Below are positions 47,467 to 57,072 of a stretch of 64,000 nt of DNA, piece by piece. Under the pieces are notes generated by a model, which made no database searches, was not told the DNA's origin, and saw only the letters and a list, made by a program, of their open reading frames with translations. The translations under genes and the position numbers were made by a program. The stretch lies in NCBI RefSeq assembly GCF_022682305.1, contig NZ_CP093528.1, forward strand, positions 695,501 to 759,500. Reading direction: 5' to 3'. This DNA is from Shinella zoogloeoides. GTDB taxonomy: Bacteria; Pseudomonadota; Alphaproteobacteria; Rhizobiales; Rhizobiaceae. Position 1 is the stretch's first letter; every line of letters starts with the position of its first letter.

Positions 47467-50379
47467 TCACGCCCGCTTCATCAGCGGGAAGCGTTCCTTC
47501 AGCAGGCGCAGCACCGAATCGTAGCCGATGGGCGGGCCGAAGAGGTAGCTCTGGCCGAATTCGCAGCCCATCTTGCCGAGTTCCACGGCATCCTCTTCCG
47601 ATTCGATGCCTTCGGCCACCACCTGCATGTCCAGTTCGCGGGCCATCGAGATGACCGAGCGCAGGAGGACGGTGCGCTTGTCCGAGCCGTCGCAGACCAG
47701 CGCCTTGTCGATCTTGATCGTGTCGAAGGGGAAGCGGGTGAGGTAGGACAGCGAGGAATGGCCCGTGCCGAAATCGTCGAGCGCCAGGCCGAGGCCGACA
47801 TCCTTCAGTTTCGAGAGGATGAGGCGAGCCTGTTCCGGGTTCTCCATCACGACGGATTCGGTGAGCTCCAGCTTCAGCTTGCGCGGCTCGCAGCGGGTGC
47901 GGGCCAGCGCCGCGCGCACGTCGTTGTAAAGCTCGTTGTTGAGAAGCTGTGCGCTCGACAGGTTGACCGAGACGAAGACGGGCAGGTCGCCGGTCTGCAT
48001 CTGCCAGTCCATCAGGTCGCTCGCCGCCTTGTCGAAGGCGAAGAGGCCGAGCTGGTTGATGAGGTCGGAGGCCTCAGCGATGGGGATGAATTCGGCCGGC
48101 GAGATGTTGCCGCGCTTGGGGTGGTCCCACCGCATCAGCGCCTCGAAGCCGGCGATCTCGGCATCCTCCAGGCGCACGATCGGCTGGTAGACGAGGGAGA
48201 GTTCCTTGCGCTCGATGGCGCGGCGAAGGTCGGTCTCGATCTGCAGCCGGTCTGCGCCGAAGGTGCGGAAGGCGGGACGGAAGGGTTCCACGCGGTTGCC
48301 GCCGGCCTTCTTGGCCCGATACATGGCAAGCTCCGCGTCATTGAGCAGGCCCGCCGCATCCTCCTGCTGGTCCACCCAGGAGACGAGGCCGATGGAGGCG
48401 GTCAGGATGATCTCGCGCCCGCCAAAATTGATCGGCACCATGATCGCCTTGCTGACGGCATCGGCGAAATCCGCCACCTTGGCGGGGTCCCGCTCGGAAA
48501 CGAGGATGAGGCCGAACTGGTCGCCGGAAAGCCGCGCCAGCGTGTCCTGCGGCTTCAGCAGGCGGCGCAGGCGCCGGGTCAGCGCGATGAGGATATTATC
48601 GCCGGCGGCGATGCCGAGCGCGTCGTTGACCTGCTTGTAGCGGTCGATATCGATGGTCAGCACCGTCGGGCGCACCGTGTCGGAACTGGCGGTGAGCGAG
48701 AGGATCGATTGCAGGCGGTCGAGGAAGACCTGGCGGTTCGGCAGGCCCGTCAGGTTGTCGTGCAGGGCGTCCTGCAGCAGCCGGTCGACGGAATTGCGCT
48801 GCTCGGTGATGTCGATGATCGTGCCGACGCAGCGGATGATCTCGCCGTTCGCGCCGAGCACCGGCCGGGCGCGGATCGACAGCCAATGATAGTGGCCGTC
48901 CTCGGCGCGCACGCGGAACTGATGGTTGAGCCGGCCCTTGCGGTGCTCCAGAAGCACGTCGAGCGTGGCGCGGAAGCGGTCGCGGTCGTCGGGATGCAGG
49001 CGCGGCAGCCAGTTGCGCGCCGGTCCGTGCATGACGCCGGGCGCAAGGCCGAGCTGGATGGAGATGTCGGGAATGGTGACGACGCGGTCGCGCGCCACGT
49101 CCCAGTCCCAGACCGTATCGCCCGAGCCGGTCAGTGCCAGCGACTGGCGCTCGAGATCGGAGAAGAGGCCCTGGCTATAGGCCCCGCCGGCAAAGGCGTG
49201 CTGCATCACCGTGAAGCCGATGAGGAGAACGATGAGCACGAGGCCGCCGCCGAGCGCCGGCTGGATGATGTCGTTGTTGAGCTGGCCCGTCACCGTCAGC
49301 CACGCCCCGAACAGCCAGACGAGGATCAGCGCCCAGGCAGGCACGAGCAGGATGGCGCGGTCGTAGCGATTGAAGCCGAGATAGGCGATGAGCACGATGC
49401 CGACCGTGCCGGTCAGCGCGAAGGAAAGGCGGGCGATGCCGGCCGCGATCGGCGGATCGTAGATCGCCACGCCGAAGAGGAGCGCGAGGCCGAGCACCCA
49501 GGCGAGCGTCGCGTAGGAGAGGTGCGCATGCCAGCGGTTGAGGTTGAGATAGGTGAAGAGGAAGACGACGAGGCCCGCCGCCAGGAACACCTCGGTTCCT
49601 GCCCGCCATATGCGCTCGTCACCCGCTGTTATGGAGATGAGCTTGGAGAGGAAGCCGAAGTCGACGCAGATATAGCCGAGCACCGCCCAGGCGAGCGCCG
49701 CCGTCGCCGGTAGCATGGAGGTGCCCTTCACCACGAAGAGGATGGTGAGGAACACGGCGAGAAGGCCGGCGATGCCGAGCACGATGCCGCGATAGAGCGT
49801 GAAGGCGTTGACCGTGTCCTTGTAGGCGTCCGGCGCCCAGAGGTAGATCTGCGGCAGGTCGGGGGTCGTCAGCTCCGCGACGAAGGTCACGACCGTTCCG
49901 GGGTTGAGCGTGATGCGGAAGACGTCCGCCTCCTCGCTCGGCTGGCGGTCGAGGGCAAAACCCTCGCTCGGCGTGATCGAGATGATGCGCTTTGCCCCGA
50001 GGTCGGGCCAGAACAGCCCAGACTGCACGAGGCGGAAATGCGGGGCGACGATCAGGCGGTCGATCTGCTCTTCCGAAACGTTGGCGAGCGCGAAGACGGC
50101 CCAGTCGCCCTGATGGGTCTCGGAGGTCGCGCGGACCTCGATGCGGCGCACGATGCCGTCCGTGCCGGGCGCGGTGGATATCTGGAAGGCTTCGCCCCGG
50201 CCCGTATAGATTTCCGTGGTGGCGGTGAGGTCGAGCGCCGTGTCGTCACGGGAGATCTTCACCGGCTCGACGGCGAAGGCCCGGCCGGCGAAGAGGCCGA
50301 CAAGCAGCATCGTCGCCAGGAGAATGAGGGCGAACAGCCGGCTGGCGGAGTACGCTTGCGGCACGGAGGAAGACGTCAT
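47467..50379 (-). CDS. 7TM/PAS/GGDEF/EAL protein with degenerate GGDEF
   Basis: This 970-residue c-di-GMP protein has a signal peptide or first helix, a periplasmic beta domain (about 35-195), and about seven membrane helices (200-415). A PAS domain (about 430-545), a GGDEF domain and a C-terminal EAL domain follow. The cyclase signature is degenerate: ARLSGDQFGLIL near 618 replaces GGDEF with SGDQF, and the inhibitory site lacks its Arg. The EAL site is intact (FEALMRW near 746, NLSSAQL, LALDDFGTGHSS, KIDKALV). I expect c-di-GMP hydrolysis, possibly GTP-modulated. It is adjacent to a GNAT gene but shares no clear operon. Confidence 0.92.
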   Translation of the reverse strand: MTSSSVPQAYSASRLFALILLATMLLVGLFAGRAFAVEPVKISRDDTALDLTATTEIYTGRGEAFQISTAPGTDGIVRRIEVRATSETHQGDWAVFALANVSEEQIDRLIVAPHFRLVQSGLFWPDLGAKRIISITPSEGFALDRQPSEEADVFRITLNPGTVVTFVAELTTPDLPQIYLWAPDAYKDTVNAFTLYRGIVLGIAGLLAVFLTILFVVKGTSMLPATAALAWAVLGYICVDFGFLSKLISITAGDERIWRAGTEVFLAAGLVVFLFTYLNLNRWHAHLSYATLAWVLGLALLFGVAIYDPPIAAGIARLSFALTGTVGIVLIAYLGFNRYDRAILLVPAWALILVWLFGAWLTVTGQLNNDIIQPALGGGLVLIVLLIGFTVMQHAFAGGAYSQGLFSDLERQSLALTGSGDTVWDWDVARDRVVTIPDISIQLGLAPGVMHGPARNWLPRLHPDDRDRFRATLDVLLEHRKGRLNHQFRVRAEDGHYHWLSIRARPVLGANGEIIRCVGTIIDITEQRNSVDRLLQDALHDNLTGLPNRQVFLDRLQSILSLTASSDTVRPTVLTIDIDRYKQVNDALGIAAGDNILIALTRRLRRLLKPQDTLARLSGDQFGLILVSERDPAKVADFADAVSKAIMVPINFGGREIILTASIGLVSWVDQQEDAAGLLNDAELAMYRAKKAGGNRVEPFRPAFRTFGADRLQIETDLRRAIERKELSLVYQPIVRLEDAEIAGFEALMRWDHPKRGNISPAEFIPIAEASDLINQLGLFAFDKAASDLMDWQMQTGDLPVFVSVNLSSAQLLNNELYNDVRAALARTRCEPRKLKLELTESVVMENPEQARLILSKLKDVGLGLALDDFGTGHSSLSYLTRFPFDTIKIDKALVCDGSDKRTVLLRSVISMARELDMQVVAEGIESEEDAVELGKMGCEFGQSYLFGPPIGYDSVLRLLKERFPLMKRA

Positions 50380-50436
50380 TGAAAGTGCATTGTCCTTAGG
50401 TAACTGCCCAGTCCTGCCGCGTCCATCGCGCCGCTC

Positions 50437-51039
50437 TCACGGCTGCCTGTCGGCCGCCAGAAGCGAGAACATCACGTGGTCGCGCCACTCCCCGTTTATC
50501 TTCAGATACTCCCGAAGGTAGCCTTCCTGTCGAAAGCCGGCCTTTTCAAGGAGACGGATGCTTCTTGTATTGTCTGGAATACAGGCTGCCTCGATACGGT
50601 GCAACTGAAGGCTGGAAAAGATATAGGGGATGGCAAGGTTGAGGGCGCCGAACATGTGCCCCTGGCCGGCATGCCGCTCGCCCATCCAGTAGCCGATCAT
50701 GCAGCATTGCGCCGCCCCGCGCCTTATATAGCCGATGGTCAACCCGCCGAGCAGCGTTGCTTCCGTGCCTGTCGCACGCGTGAAGACGAGCAGCGGCACG
50801 GCCTGACCGGAGGAGAATTCCTGTTCGTTGCGGATGACGCGGGTGCGGAAGGCGCTCTCGGTCAATTCGTCGTTCCGCCAGGTCGGCTCCCATGGCTCAA
50901 GGAAACGCCGGCTCTCGGAGCGCAGCGCATACCACTGGCGATAGTCCTGGAAGCGGGGAAGGCGCAGGAGATGCCGGTCGCCGGCCAGTTCGACCGTGTC
51001 GGACTGCCGGGACAGAAACCGAAAAACCGACCGTGCCAT
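50437..51039 (-). CDS. GNAT acetyltransferase (RimJ/RimL-like)
   Basis: A 200-residue N-acetyltransferase. The acetyl-CoA pocket is in IGYWMGERHAGQGHMFGAL (R/Q-x-x-G-x-G/A type) and the C-terminal SIRLLEKAGFRQEGYLREYL is typical of RimJ-like enzymes. It could acetylate a ribosomal protein, an N-terminus or a small amine. It sits 57 bp from the EAL gene, near M16 and thrC genes as in other rhizobia. Confidence 0.9.
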   Translation of the reverse strand: MARSVFRFLSRQSDTVELAGDRHLLRLPRFQDYRQWYALRSESRRFLEPWEPTWRNDELTESAFRTRVIRNEQEFSSGQAVPLLVFTRATGTEATLLGGLTIGYIRRGAAQCCMIGYWMGERHAGQGHMFGALNLAIPYIFSSLQLHRIEAACIPDNTRSIRLLEKAGFRQEGYLREYLKINGEWRDHVMFSLLAADRQP

Positions 51040-51116
51040 TCAATCCTCCGCGCACCTTGCCGCAAGACTATGCCAGCACGTTCCGCGGCGTCAAATGGGC
51101 AGGCCCGAAAAGACAA

Positions 51117-51136
51117 AACCCGCCTTGCGGCGGGTT
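51117..51136 (-). terminator. Intrinsic terminator after the DUF1127 gene
   Basis: On the minus strand AACCCGCC pairs with GGCGGGTT around a GCAA loop and is followed by TTGTC; the T-run TTTT spans the stem edge. It lies 62 bp past the DUF1127 stop and 78 bp before the GNAT start, so DUF1127 is likely a short separate transcript. Confidence 0.75.
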
Positions 51137-51198
51137 ACGTCGTACAGGATGGCGGCGCTCCATTCACGGGAGGGGTGAAGAGTGCCGGGACGATCCTA

Positions 51199-51348
51199 TC
51201 AGCCGAATACCAGGAAGCCCTTGACGGCGGACTGGATGTGCGAGCGCGAGATGCCGAGGTCCTGCAGGGCGCGGTCGTCGAGGGCGTTCAGCTCACGGAC
51301 GGCACGGCGGTCGGCGGCGTTCTTCTTGATCTTTGCGATGATGTTCAT
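51199..51348 (-). CDS. DUF1127 small protein
   Basis: A 49-residue YjiS-like protein with the conserved core RRAVRELNALDDRALQDLGI and SRSHIQSAVKG. In Agrobacterium and related bacteria short arginine-rich DUF1127 proteins affect phosphate and carbon metabolism and RNA turnover, but this copy is not characterised. AAGGAGCTGACC precedes the ATG at 51348 with optimal spacing. It is a monocistronic gene with its own terminator. Confidence 0.88.
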   Translation of the reverse strand: MNIIAKIKKNAADRRAVRELNALDDRALQDLGISRSHIQSAVKGFLVFG

Positions 51349-51475
51349 GGTCAGCTCCTTTGGGTTGGCCACTATGTATGCGATCGCCTGATCCGTGAAA
51401 ATGCATAAGCTTGCAGCAGAGGCATGCATTTGGTGCATGGCGACCGGCAGATTGCCCAAGGTGGAGGCAGAAACG

Positions 51476-51829
51476 CTAATCCAGGTCTTCCTGCGCGATC
51501 GTGTCCGTGACGTGGATATCGGTCGTCTCCAGCCGGCCGGGGCCGAGATTGACGAATTTGTGCGGCACATTGGCCGGTCCGAACACGATCTGCCCCGCAA
51601 CGGCCTCGATCTGCCGGTCGCCGACCGTGAAGAGCGCACGGCCCTCGCGGACGATGAAGACCTCGTCATAGGCATGCCGGTGGAGCCGTGGGCCGCGCCC
51701 CACCTCGTCCGTGGTGTAGAAGATCACCGAGACATTCGTGCCGAACACGGTTCCCTCGAAGCGGCCCTTCCAGGCATCCGGCCTTTCGGCCCATTCGGTG
51801 CGGTCGAGCAAGGCGGCGAGCTTCTGCAT
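51476..51829 (-). CDS. Cupin domain protein
   Basis: A 117-residue single-cupin protein. Metal-ligand motifs are PRLHRHAYDEVFIVREGRAL (HxH...E) and GPANVPHKFVNLGPG (second His). The small size and lack of fused domains are usual for stand-alone cupins, whose activities range from isomerases to dioxygenases. The ATG at 51829 follows AGAGGAAACCC. The next minus-strand gene downstream is DUF1127, with a 127-bp gap. Confidence 0.87.
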   Translation of the reverse strand: MQKLAALLDRTEWAERPDAWKGRFEGTVFGTNVSVIFYTTDEVGRGPRLHRHAYDEVFIVREGRALFTVGDRQIEAVAGQIVFGPANVPHKFVNLGPGRLETTDIHVTDTIAQEDLD

Positions 51830-51938
51830 GGGTTTCCTCTCCCGTGGACATGGCACAAGGACGGGCGAGCCGAGCGGGTTCCGACATGGGAAGGGTGTTT
51901 TTCAGCCGGCGGCCGCATCCGGCCGCCGGGGCGCGGCC

Positions 51939-53231
51939 TCAGCTCGCCGCGCGGTCGATGGTCCCGCGCGCGAGCGAGCGGGTGATGTCGCCGGCCGGGA
52001 CGAGGTGTTCCAGCGGGCCGATGGCCGAGATCGTCGGCACGGTATCGAAGAACAGCCGGCCGGCAAGGTCCGTCAGGCGTTCGATGGTGATGCCGGCAAG
52101 GCGCTCCATCAGTTCCTCGTTGGGGATCGGGCGGCCGTAGAGCATCATCTGGCGGGCGATCTGGCCGGCGCGGGCGGCCGGGCTTTCCTGGCCCATCAGG
52201 AGCTGGGCGCGGATCTGCGCGCGGGCACGCTCGATTTCCTGCTGTTCGATCGTCTCGGACGACTTCTTCAACTCGTCGAAGATGACGGGCATCAGCTCGG
52301 GCAGGTTCTCGCCGCCGGTCGCGGCATGGATGCCGAAGATGCCGGTATCGGAAAAGCCCCAGTGGAAGGCGTAGATCGAATAGCAGAGACCGCGATGCTC
52401 GCGCACTTCCTGGAAGAGGCGGGAGGACATGCCGCCACCGAGGATGTTGGCGAGGATCTGCGAACAGTAGAAGTCGCGGGCGTGATAGGCCTTGCCCTCG
52501 AAACCGAGCAGCACCTGCGCGTCCATCAGGTCGCGCGTCTCGCGGACATCGCCGCCGGTATAGCGGGCCGGCTCGAAGACCGGGGAGATTTTCGGCGCGG
52601 TCGGCAGCGAGGAGAAGCGGTCCTCGACCTGGCGCACGAATTCGTCATGGTTCACCGCGCCGGCCGCGACGACGAACATGCGGTCCGTCGTGTAGTTGCG
52701 GTCGAGATAGGAGCGGATCTCGCCGGGGGTAAAGGAAAGAACGGTATCCGGCGTGCCGAGAATGGCGCGACCGATGATCTGGTCGCGATAGGCGACCTCG
52801 GAGAACTTGTCGAAGACCACGTCGTCGGGCGTGTCGTTCGCCGCGCCGATCTCCTGCAGGATGACGTGCTTCTCACGGCGAAGCTCTTCCTCGTCGAAGA
52901 CGGATTCCGTCAGGATGTCGGCGAGGATGTCGACCGCGAGCGGGACGTGGTCCTTAAGCACGCGGGCATAGTAGGAGGTGGTTTCCGTCGAGGTGGCTGC
53001 GTTGACCTCGCCGCCGACATTCTCGATTTCCTCGGCGATCTGGCGGGCGGAGCGGCGCTCCGTCCCCTTGAAGGCCATGTGTTCCAGAAGGTGGGCGATG
53101 CCGTGCTCGTCCGTGGTTTCGTTGCGTGATCCTGACTTGATCCACACGCCGAGAGCGACGCTCTCGAGATGCGGCATGTTCTCGGTCACCACGGTCAACC
53201 CGGATTGAAGCCGGGTGCACTCAACTTTCAT
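51939..53231 (-). CDS. M16 family zinc peptidase (mitochondrial processing peptidase-like)
   Basis: A 430-residue insulinase-type metallopeptidase. The inverted zinc motif HxxEH is in GIAHLLEHMAFKGTERRSA, with the third ligand region EEIENVGGEVNAATSTETT. Rhizobial members are close to the alphaproteobacterial ancestor of the mitochondrial processing peptidase. ATG 53231 (MKVECTRLQSGLTVVTENM) fits the family start better than the GTG at 53240. It lies 20 bp downstream of thrC. Confidence 0.95.
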   Translation of the reverse strand: MKVECTRLQSGLTVVTENMPHLESVALGVWIKSGSRNETTDEHGIAHLLEHMAFKGTERRSARQIAEEIENVGGEVNAATSTETTSYYARVLKDHVPLAVDILADILTESVFDEEELRREKHVILQEIGAANDTPDDVVFDKFSEVAYRDQIIGRAILGTPDTVLSFTPGEIRSYLDRNYTTDRMFVVAAGAVNHDEFVRQVEDRFSSLPTAPKISPVFEPARYTGGDVRETRDLMDAQVLLGFEGKAYHARDFYCSQILANILGGGMSSRLFQEVREHRGLCYSIYAFHWGFSDTGIFGIHAATGGENLPELMPVIFDELKKSSETIEQQEIERARAQIRAQLLMGQESPAARAGQIARQMMLYGRPIPNEELMERLAGITIERLTDLAGRLFFDTVPTISAIGPLEHLVPAGDITRSLARGTIDRAAS

Positions 53232-53251
53232 CAGACGCACTTTCTGCGATT

Positions 53252-54649
53252 CTAGCCCCGAACCCGCGTATGCTTCCCGATGAAGGTTTCCACCGCATCG
53301 AGCCTGGCTTCGAGGATGTCGAACCGCTCCTCCCTTTGCATGAGGTCAGCAAGCCACGTCGGAAGCGCCGGGTCAATACCGCAGGCCGATTTTACTGCGG
53401 CGGGGAATTTCGCCGGGTGGGCGGTGGCGAGCGTCACCATGGGCGCGTTCGGCTTTTCGTGCTTGGCCGCGACGAAGACGCCGATGGCCGAATGCGGGTC
53501 GAGCAGGTAGCCGGTCGCGGCCAGCGTCTCCCTGATCGTCTGCGCGACCTGCTTTTCCGAGGCGCGACCGGCGCGGAATTCCTTGCGGATCGCCTTCAGC
53601 GCGCTGTCCTCGATGTCGAAGGCATTGGACTGCTTCAGGCACTCCATCGCGCGGCGCACCGCGCCGGCATCGCGGCCATAGGCTTCGAACAGCAGTCGCT
53701 CGAAATTGGACGAGATCTGGATGTCCATCGACGGCGAGGTGGTGGCCTTGGCCTCCTTCATCTCGTAGCGGCCGGTCTTCAGCGTGCGGGCGAGGATGTC
53801 GTTCTCGTTCGTCGCGATCACCAGCTTGTCGATGGGCAGGCCCATGCGCTTGGCGCCGTAGCCGGCGAAGATATCGCCAAAATTACCGGTCGGCACGGTG
53901 AAGGAGATTTTCCGGTCCGGTCCGCCGAGCGCGACGGCCGTCGTGAAATAGTAGACGATCTGGGCCATGATGCGCGCCCAGTTGATCGAGTTGACGCCGG
54001 AGAGTTTTACGCCGTCGCGGAACTTCGCGTCGTTGAACATCGCCTTCACGAGGCTCTGGCAATCGTCGAAATTGCCCTTGATGGCGAGGGCGTGGACGTT
54101 CTTGTCCGTCGAGGTGGTCATCTGGCGCTGCTGCACCGGCGAGACCTTGCCCTCGGGGAAGAGGATGAAGATATCGGTGCGCTCACGGCCGGCGAAGGCG
54201 TCGATGGCCGCGCCCCCGGTATCGCCCGAGGTGGCGCCGACGATGGTGGCGCGCTCGCCGCGGGCGGCCAGCGCATGGTCCATCAGGCGGGCGAGAAGCT
54301 GCATCGCCACGTCCTTGAAGGCGAGCGTCGTGCCGTGGAACAGCTCCATGACGAAGGCGTTCGGCCCGGTCTGGACGAGCGGGGCGATCGCGGGATGACG
54401 GAAGGTGGCGTAGGCCTCGTCGATCATCGTCCGGAATTTTTCGAGCGGAATGTCGCCTTCCACGAAGGGAGAGAGCACGGTGAAGGCGATCTCCTGGTAG
54501 GATTTTCCGCGCAGCGCCCGAATCTCCTTCTTGGAGAAGGTCGGCCATTCGCGCGGCACGTAGAGGCCGCCGTCACGGGCAAGGCCCGCCAGGAGCGCAT
54601 CGGAGAAACCGAGGGAAGGGGCCTCGCCCCGGGTCGAAACATAATCCAC
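53252..54649 (-). CDS. thrC: Threonine synthase
   Basis: A 465-residue PLP enzyme that converts O-phosphohomoserine to threonine, using the product of thrB. The PLP lysine is in FHGTTLAFKDVAMQLLARLM, and phosphate-binding and active-site segments ATSGDTGGAAIDAFAG and VPTGNFGDIFAGYGAKRMG are present. GTG 54649 (VDYVSTRGEAPSLGFSD) was chosen with AAGGA nine bases upstream. Directly followed by the M16 gene, a conserved rhizobial order. Confidence 0.96.
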   Translation of the reverse strand: MDYVSTRGEAPSLGFSDALLAGLARDGGLYVPREWPTFSKKEIRALRGKSYQEIAFTVLSPFVEGDIPLEKFRTMIDEAYATFRHPAIAPLVQTGPNAFVMELFHGTTLAFKDVAMQLLARLMDHALAARGERATIVGATSGDTGGAAIDAFAGRERTDIFILFPEGKVSPVQQRQMTTSTDKNVHALAIKGNFDDCQSLVKAMFNDAKFRDGVKLSGVNSINWARIMAQIVYYFTTAVALGGPDRKISFTVPTGNFGDIFAGYGAKRMGLPIDKLVIATNENDILARTLKTGRYEMKEAKATTSPSMDIQISSNFERLLFEAYGRDAGAVRRAMECLKQSNAFDIEDSALKAIRKEFRAGRASEKQVAQTIRETLAATGYLLDPHSAIGVFVAAKHEKPNAPMVTLATAHPAKFPAAVKSACGIDPALPTWLADLMQREERFDILEARLDAVETFIGKHTRVRG

Positions 54650-54878
54650 GTTGCTGCGTCCTTGGATTTGCAAATGCCGTTGCGTCCGGCCCGTCTTCGC
54701 GAGGAAGGCGAACCTCTCCGAATTTCTGAGGGCGTTTTCATTCGACAATCGATTTTTCGCCGCGCCGCTGCTATAGACCATCGCCTAGGGTCGTGAAAAG
54801 GCCCGTGAAACGAGTTCCGAAAGGCTTGTGCGCCGGGGGCGGGGCCTGATCGCAGGGGTAGAACGTATCGTGTTTGGA

Positions 54879-55445
54879 ATGACCATCGGCCGTTTTCTCG
54901 GCATTTCCCTTCTCGCCGTCGTCGCCGGCTGCAACCAGACCGACAAGCCCGCCGATCTCGGCGTGACGAGCGATCCGTCGGGCGTCCAGGCCGCCGCGCA
55001 GCAGCAGACGCAGGTCGCGGTGATCCAGGGTTCGTGCCCGCAGGTCTTCCTGCGCGACGGCACGGCCGTCCTCCAGCGCTTCGGCAAGGGCGCCAAGGAC
55101 GATCCGCAGAACCTCGCCTATCAGGTGACGCTCGCCGACACGACCCGCCAGTGCGTGATGAACGAGAACCAGCTCGTCATGACCATCGTCGTGCAGGGCC
55201 GCGTCGTCGTCGGCCCGGCCGGCGCCAGCGGCACCGTGACGGTGCCGATCCGCGTTTCCGTCATGGACGGCGATACCGCGCATTATTCCGAACTCGTGCA
55301 GTTCCCGGTCACGATCCCGCCGGACGGAAGCGCGGGCCAGTTCATCTTCACCCAGTCCAACGTCTCGATCCCGGGCGGCTCCGGCGGCTTCACCAAGGCC
55401 TATGTCGGCTTTGAAGAGGGATCGGCGAAGAAGCGGCGGAAGTAA
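54879..55445 (+). CDS. Putative lipoprotein of unknown function
   Basis: A 188-residue protein with a lipobox in MTIGRFLGISLLAVVAGCNQ and a beta-rich domain (SCPQVFLRDGTAVLQRFGKG, VVQGRVVVGPAGASGTVTVP, then a C-terminal KKRRK tail). I do not recognise a named family beyond rhizobial conserved hypothetical lipoproteins. The start is uncertain: ATG 54879 or a GTG at 54870; both give the same lipobox. It is divergent from thrC (229 bp) and is followed by a strong terminator. Confidence 0.75.
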   Translation: MTIGRFLGISLLAVVAGCNQTDKPADLGVTSDPSGVQAAAQQQTQVAVIQGSCPQVFLRDGTAVLQRFGKGAKDDPQNLAYQVTLADTTRQCVMNENQLVMTIVVQGRVVVGPAGASGTVTVPIRVSVMDGDTAHYSELVQFPVTIPPDGSAGQFIFTQSNVSIPGGSGGFTKAYVGFEEGSAKKRRK

Positions 55446-55467
55446 CCGCTTCGACAGGTCTCAAATG

Positions 55468-55500
55468 AAAAGGCCGCGGAACAGTGTTCCGCGGCCTTTT
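55468..55500. terminator. Bidirectional intrinsic terminator
   Basis: AAAAGGCCGCGGAAC (55468-55482), loop AGT, GTTCCGCGGCCTTTT (55486-55500): a 15-bp perfect stem with flanking A and T runs. It lies between the converging lipoprotein and HAD-phosphatase genes and can terminate both. Confidence 0.9.
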
Positions 55501-55520
55501 CATTCGGGTAGTCGAAAGCC

Positions 55521-56210
55521 TCACATCGCTTCCTGCCACTCGGCCAGCGCGGCGATGACCTCCGGCAGCTCGCTCATACGCGAGATGACGGTTTCCGCGC
55601 CGGCTTCCGTCAGGCGGTCGGCATGGGAAGGGTAGGTATGCGAGGCGCCGGTGAAACCGACGACGCGCATGCCGGCGGCGCTTGCGCCCGCGATGCCATG
55701 CACGGAATCCTCGATGACCAGCGTGCGCGACGGATTGGCGCCGAACTGCTTTGCGCCATGCAGGAAGATGTCCGGCTTCGGCTTCACGCGGTCCGGGCCG
55801 AGGTCCTTCGCCGAATAGACATAGGGACCGAAGACCTCCTTGAGGCCGACCTTCGAGAGCATCATGTCGAGGCGGTGCGCGGAGGAATTCGAGCAGATGC
55901 AGTAAGGCTTGCGGATGCGCGAGAGCATCGCCTTCACGCCGTCGATGACCTTCACTTCCTGGGCGAGGCGCAGGTCCAGCAGCTTTTCCGATTTGTCGAG
56001 CAGGGTAGCGGACAGCGGAATGGCGGCCTCGCGCTCGACGGCCAGCAGGATGTTGTGCCAGGTCATGCCGGCGAAGCGCTCGCCCATCTCCTCGACGCCG
56101 ATCGGATAGCCGGCATCGGTCAGCAGCGCGGATTCGACTTCCGCCGCGATGATTTCCGAATCGACCAGAACCCCGTCGCAGTCGAAGATGATGAGATCGA
56201 AACCGTTCAT
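55521..56210 (-). CDS. HAD-superfamily phosphatase (beta-phosphoglucomutase-like)
   Basis: A 229-residue HAD-IA hydrolase. The nucleophile motif is FDCDGVLVDSE, with a helical cap domain, motif II CSNSSAHRLDMM, motif III KPKPDIFLHGAKQFG and motif IV VIEDSVHGIAGA. Phosphoglycolate, sugar-phosphate or nucleotide substrates are all possible. The ATG is at 56210. Confidence 0.9.
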   Translation of the reverse strand: MNGFDLIIFDCDGVLVDSEIIAAEVESALLTDAGYPIGVEEMGERFAGMTWHNILLAVEREAAIPLSATLLDKSEKLLDLRLAQEVKVIDGVKAMLSRIRKPYCICSNSSAHRLDMMLSKVGLKEVFGPYVYSAKDLGPDRVKPKPDIFLHGAKQFGANPSRTLVIEDSVHGIAGASAAGMRVVGFTGASHTYPSHADRLTEAGAETVISRMSELPEVIAALAEWQEAM

Positions 56211-56394
56211 GAGCGCATGTCTTTCAAAGGGGGCAAGTCCGGGAAGGCTGCATCCGGAATTGCGGAAGAACGATGGGGTGCGGGGCACCCGTGAGGCCGC
56301 GGTTTCCCTACACGAAAGAGGGCAGCCGGACAATTGCCGATTCGGGGAGGGAGCCATGCGCGACGGCCAGCGGATGAGGGGCGTTCGTCATCCC

Positions 56395-57072
56395 TCACGG
56401 AAACAGCGCCATAAACTTCCGCTCGCCTTCGCCGGTGAAACGGATGGCGCGGCTGTCCTTTTCCCGTTTGGCCCAGCCGTCCGCGATGAAGCGCGCCAGC
56501 AGGGCCTCGCCGAGCGAGCCGGCGAGATGCGAGCGCCGTTCGCTCCAGTCGAGGCAGGTGCGGCAGACGGGACGGCGCTGGGCCTTCAGGGCGGATATGT
56601 CGATGCCGAGCGCCGTCACGCGTGCTTCGCCGGACGCCGTCAGCGCCGCGTCGTCGCCGTCGAGTGTCACATCGCCGTCGGCCACCATCCGGTCCAGCAT
56701 GCGCACGCCGAAATCGCCGGCGAGGTGGTTGTAGCAGACGCGCGCCCTGCGCAGCGCCGGGTCCTTCGGCCCGGGGCGGGTGCGCAGCAGGCCGCGGTTC
56801 GCGGCAAAGCCCATGATGCCTTCGAGCAACGCGCCCACCTCGTCGTCGGCAAGCGCGAAATAGCGATGCCGGCCCTGCTTGCGCTGGGCGACCAGCCCGC
56901 CGGCCTCCAGCCTGGAAAGATGGGAGCTGGCCGTTTGCAGCGTGACGCCCGCCGCGCCCGCAAGCTCGGTTGCGGTCAAGGCCTGCCCGCCCATCAGCGC
57001 GGTCAGCATGTTGGCGCGCGCGGGATCGCCGATGAGCGCGCCGATCTGGGAAATGTCCGGTCCTTCTTTCAT
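56395..57072 (-). CDS. ArsR-family regulator with C-terminal extension
   Basis: A 225-residue winged-helix protein. The N-terminal HTH spans about 10-80 (ISQIGALIGDPARANMLTAL, TELAGAAGVTLQTASSHLSR, RKQGRHRYFALA). The C-terminal 140 residues are an extension with a CRTCLDW motif and an unassigned effector domain. It is divergent from the NIPSNAP/monooxygenase pair, with a palindrome between them, so it likely represses them. Confidence 0.9.
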   Translation of the reverse strand: MKEGPDISQIGALIGDPARANMLTALMGGQALTATELAGAAGVTLQTASSHLSRLEAGGLVAQRKQGRHRYFALADDEVGALLEGIMGFAANRGLLRTRPGPKDPALRRARVCYNHLAGDFGVRMLDRMVADGDVTLDGDDAALTASGEARVTALGIDISALKAQRRPVCRTCLDWSERRSHLAGSLGEALLARFIADGWAKREKDSRAIRFTGEGERKFMALFP

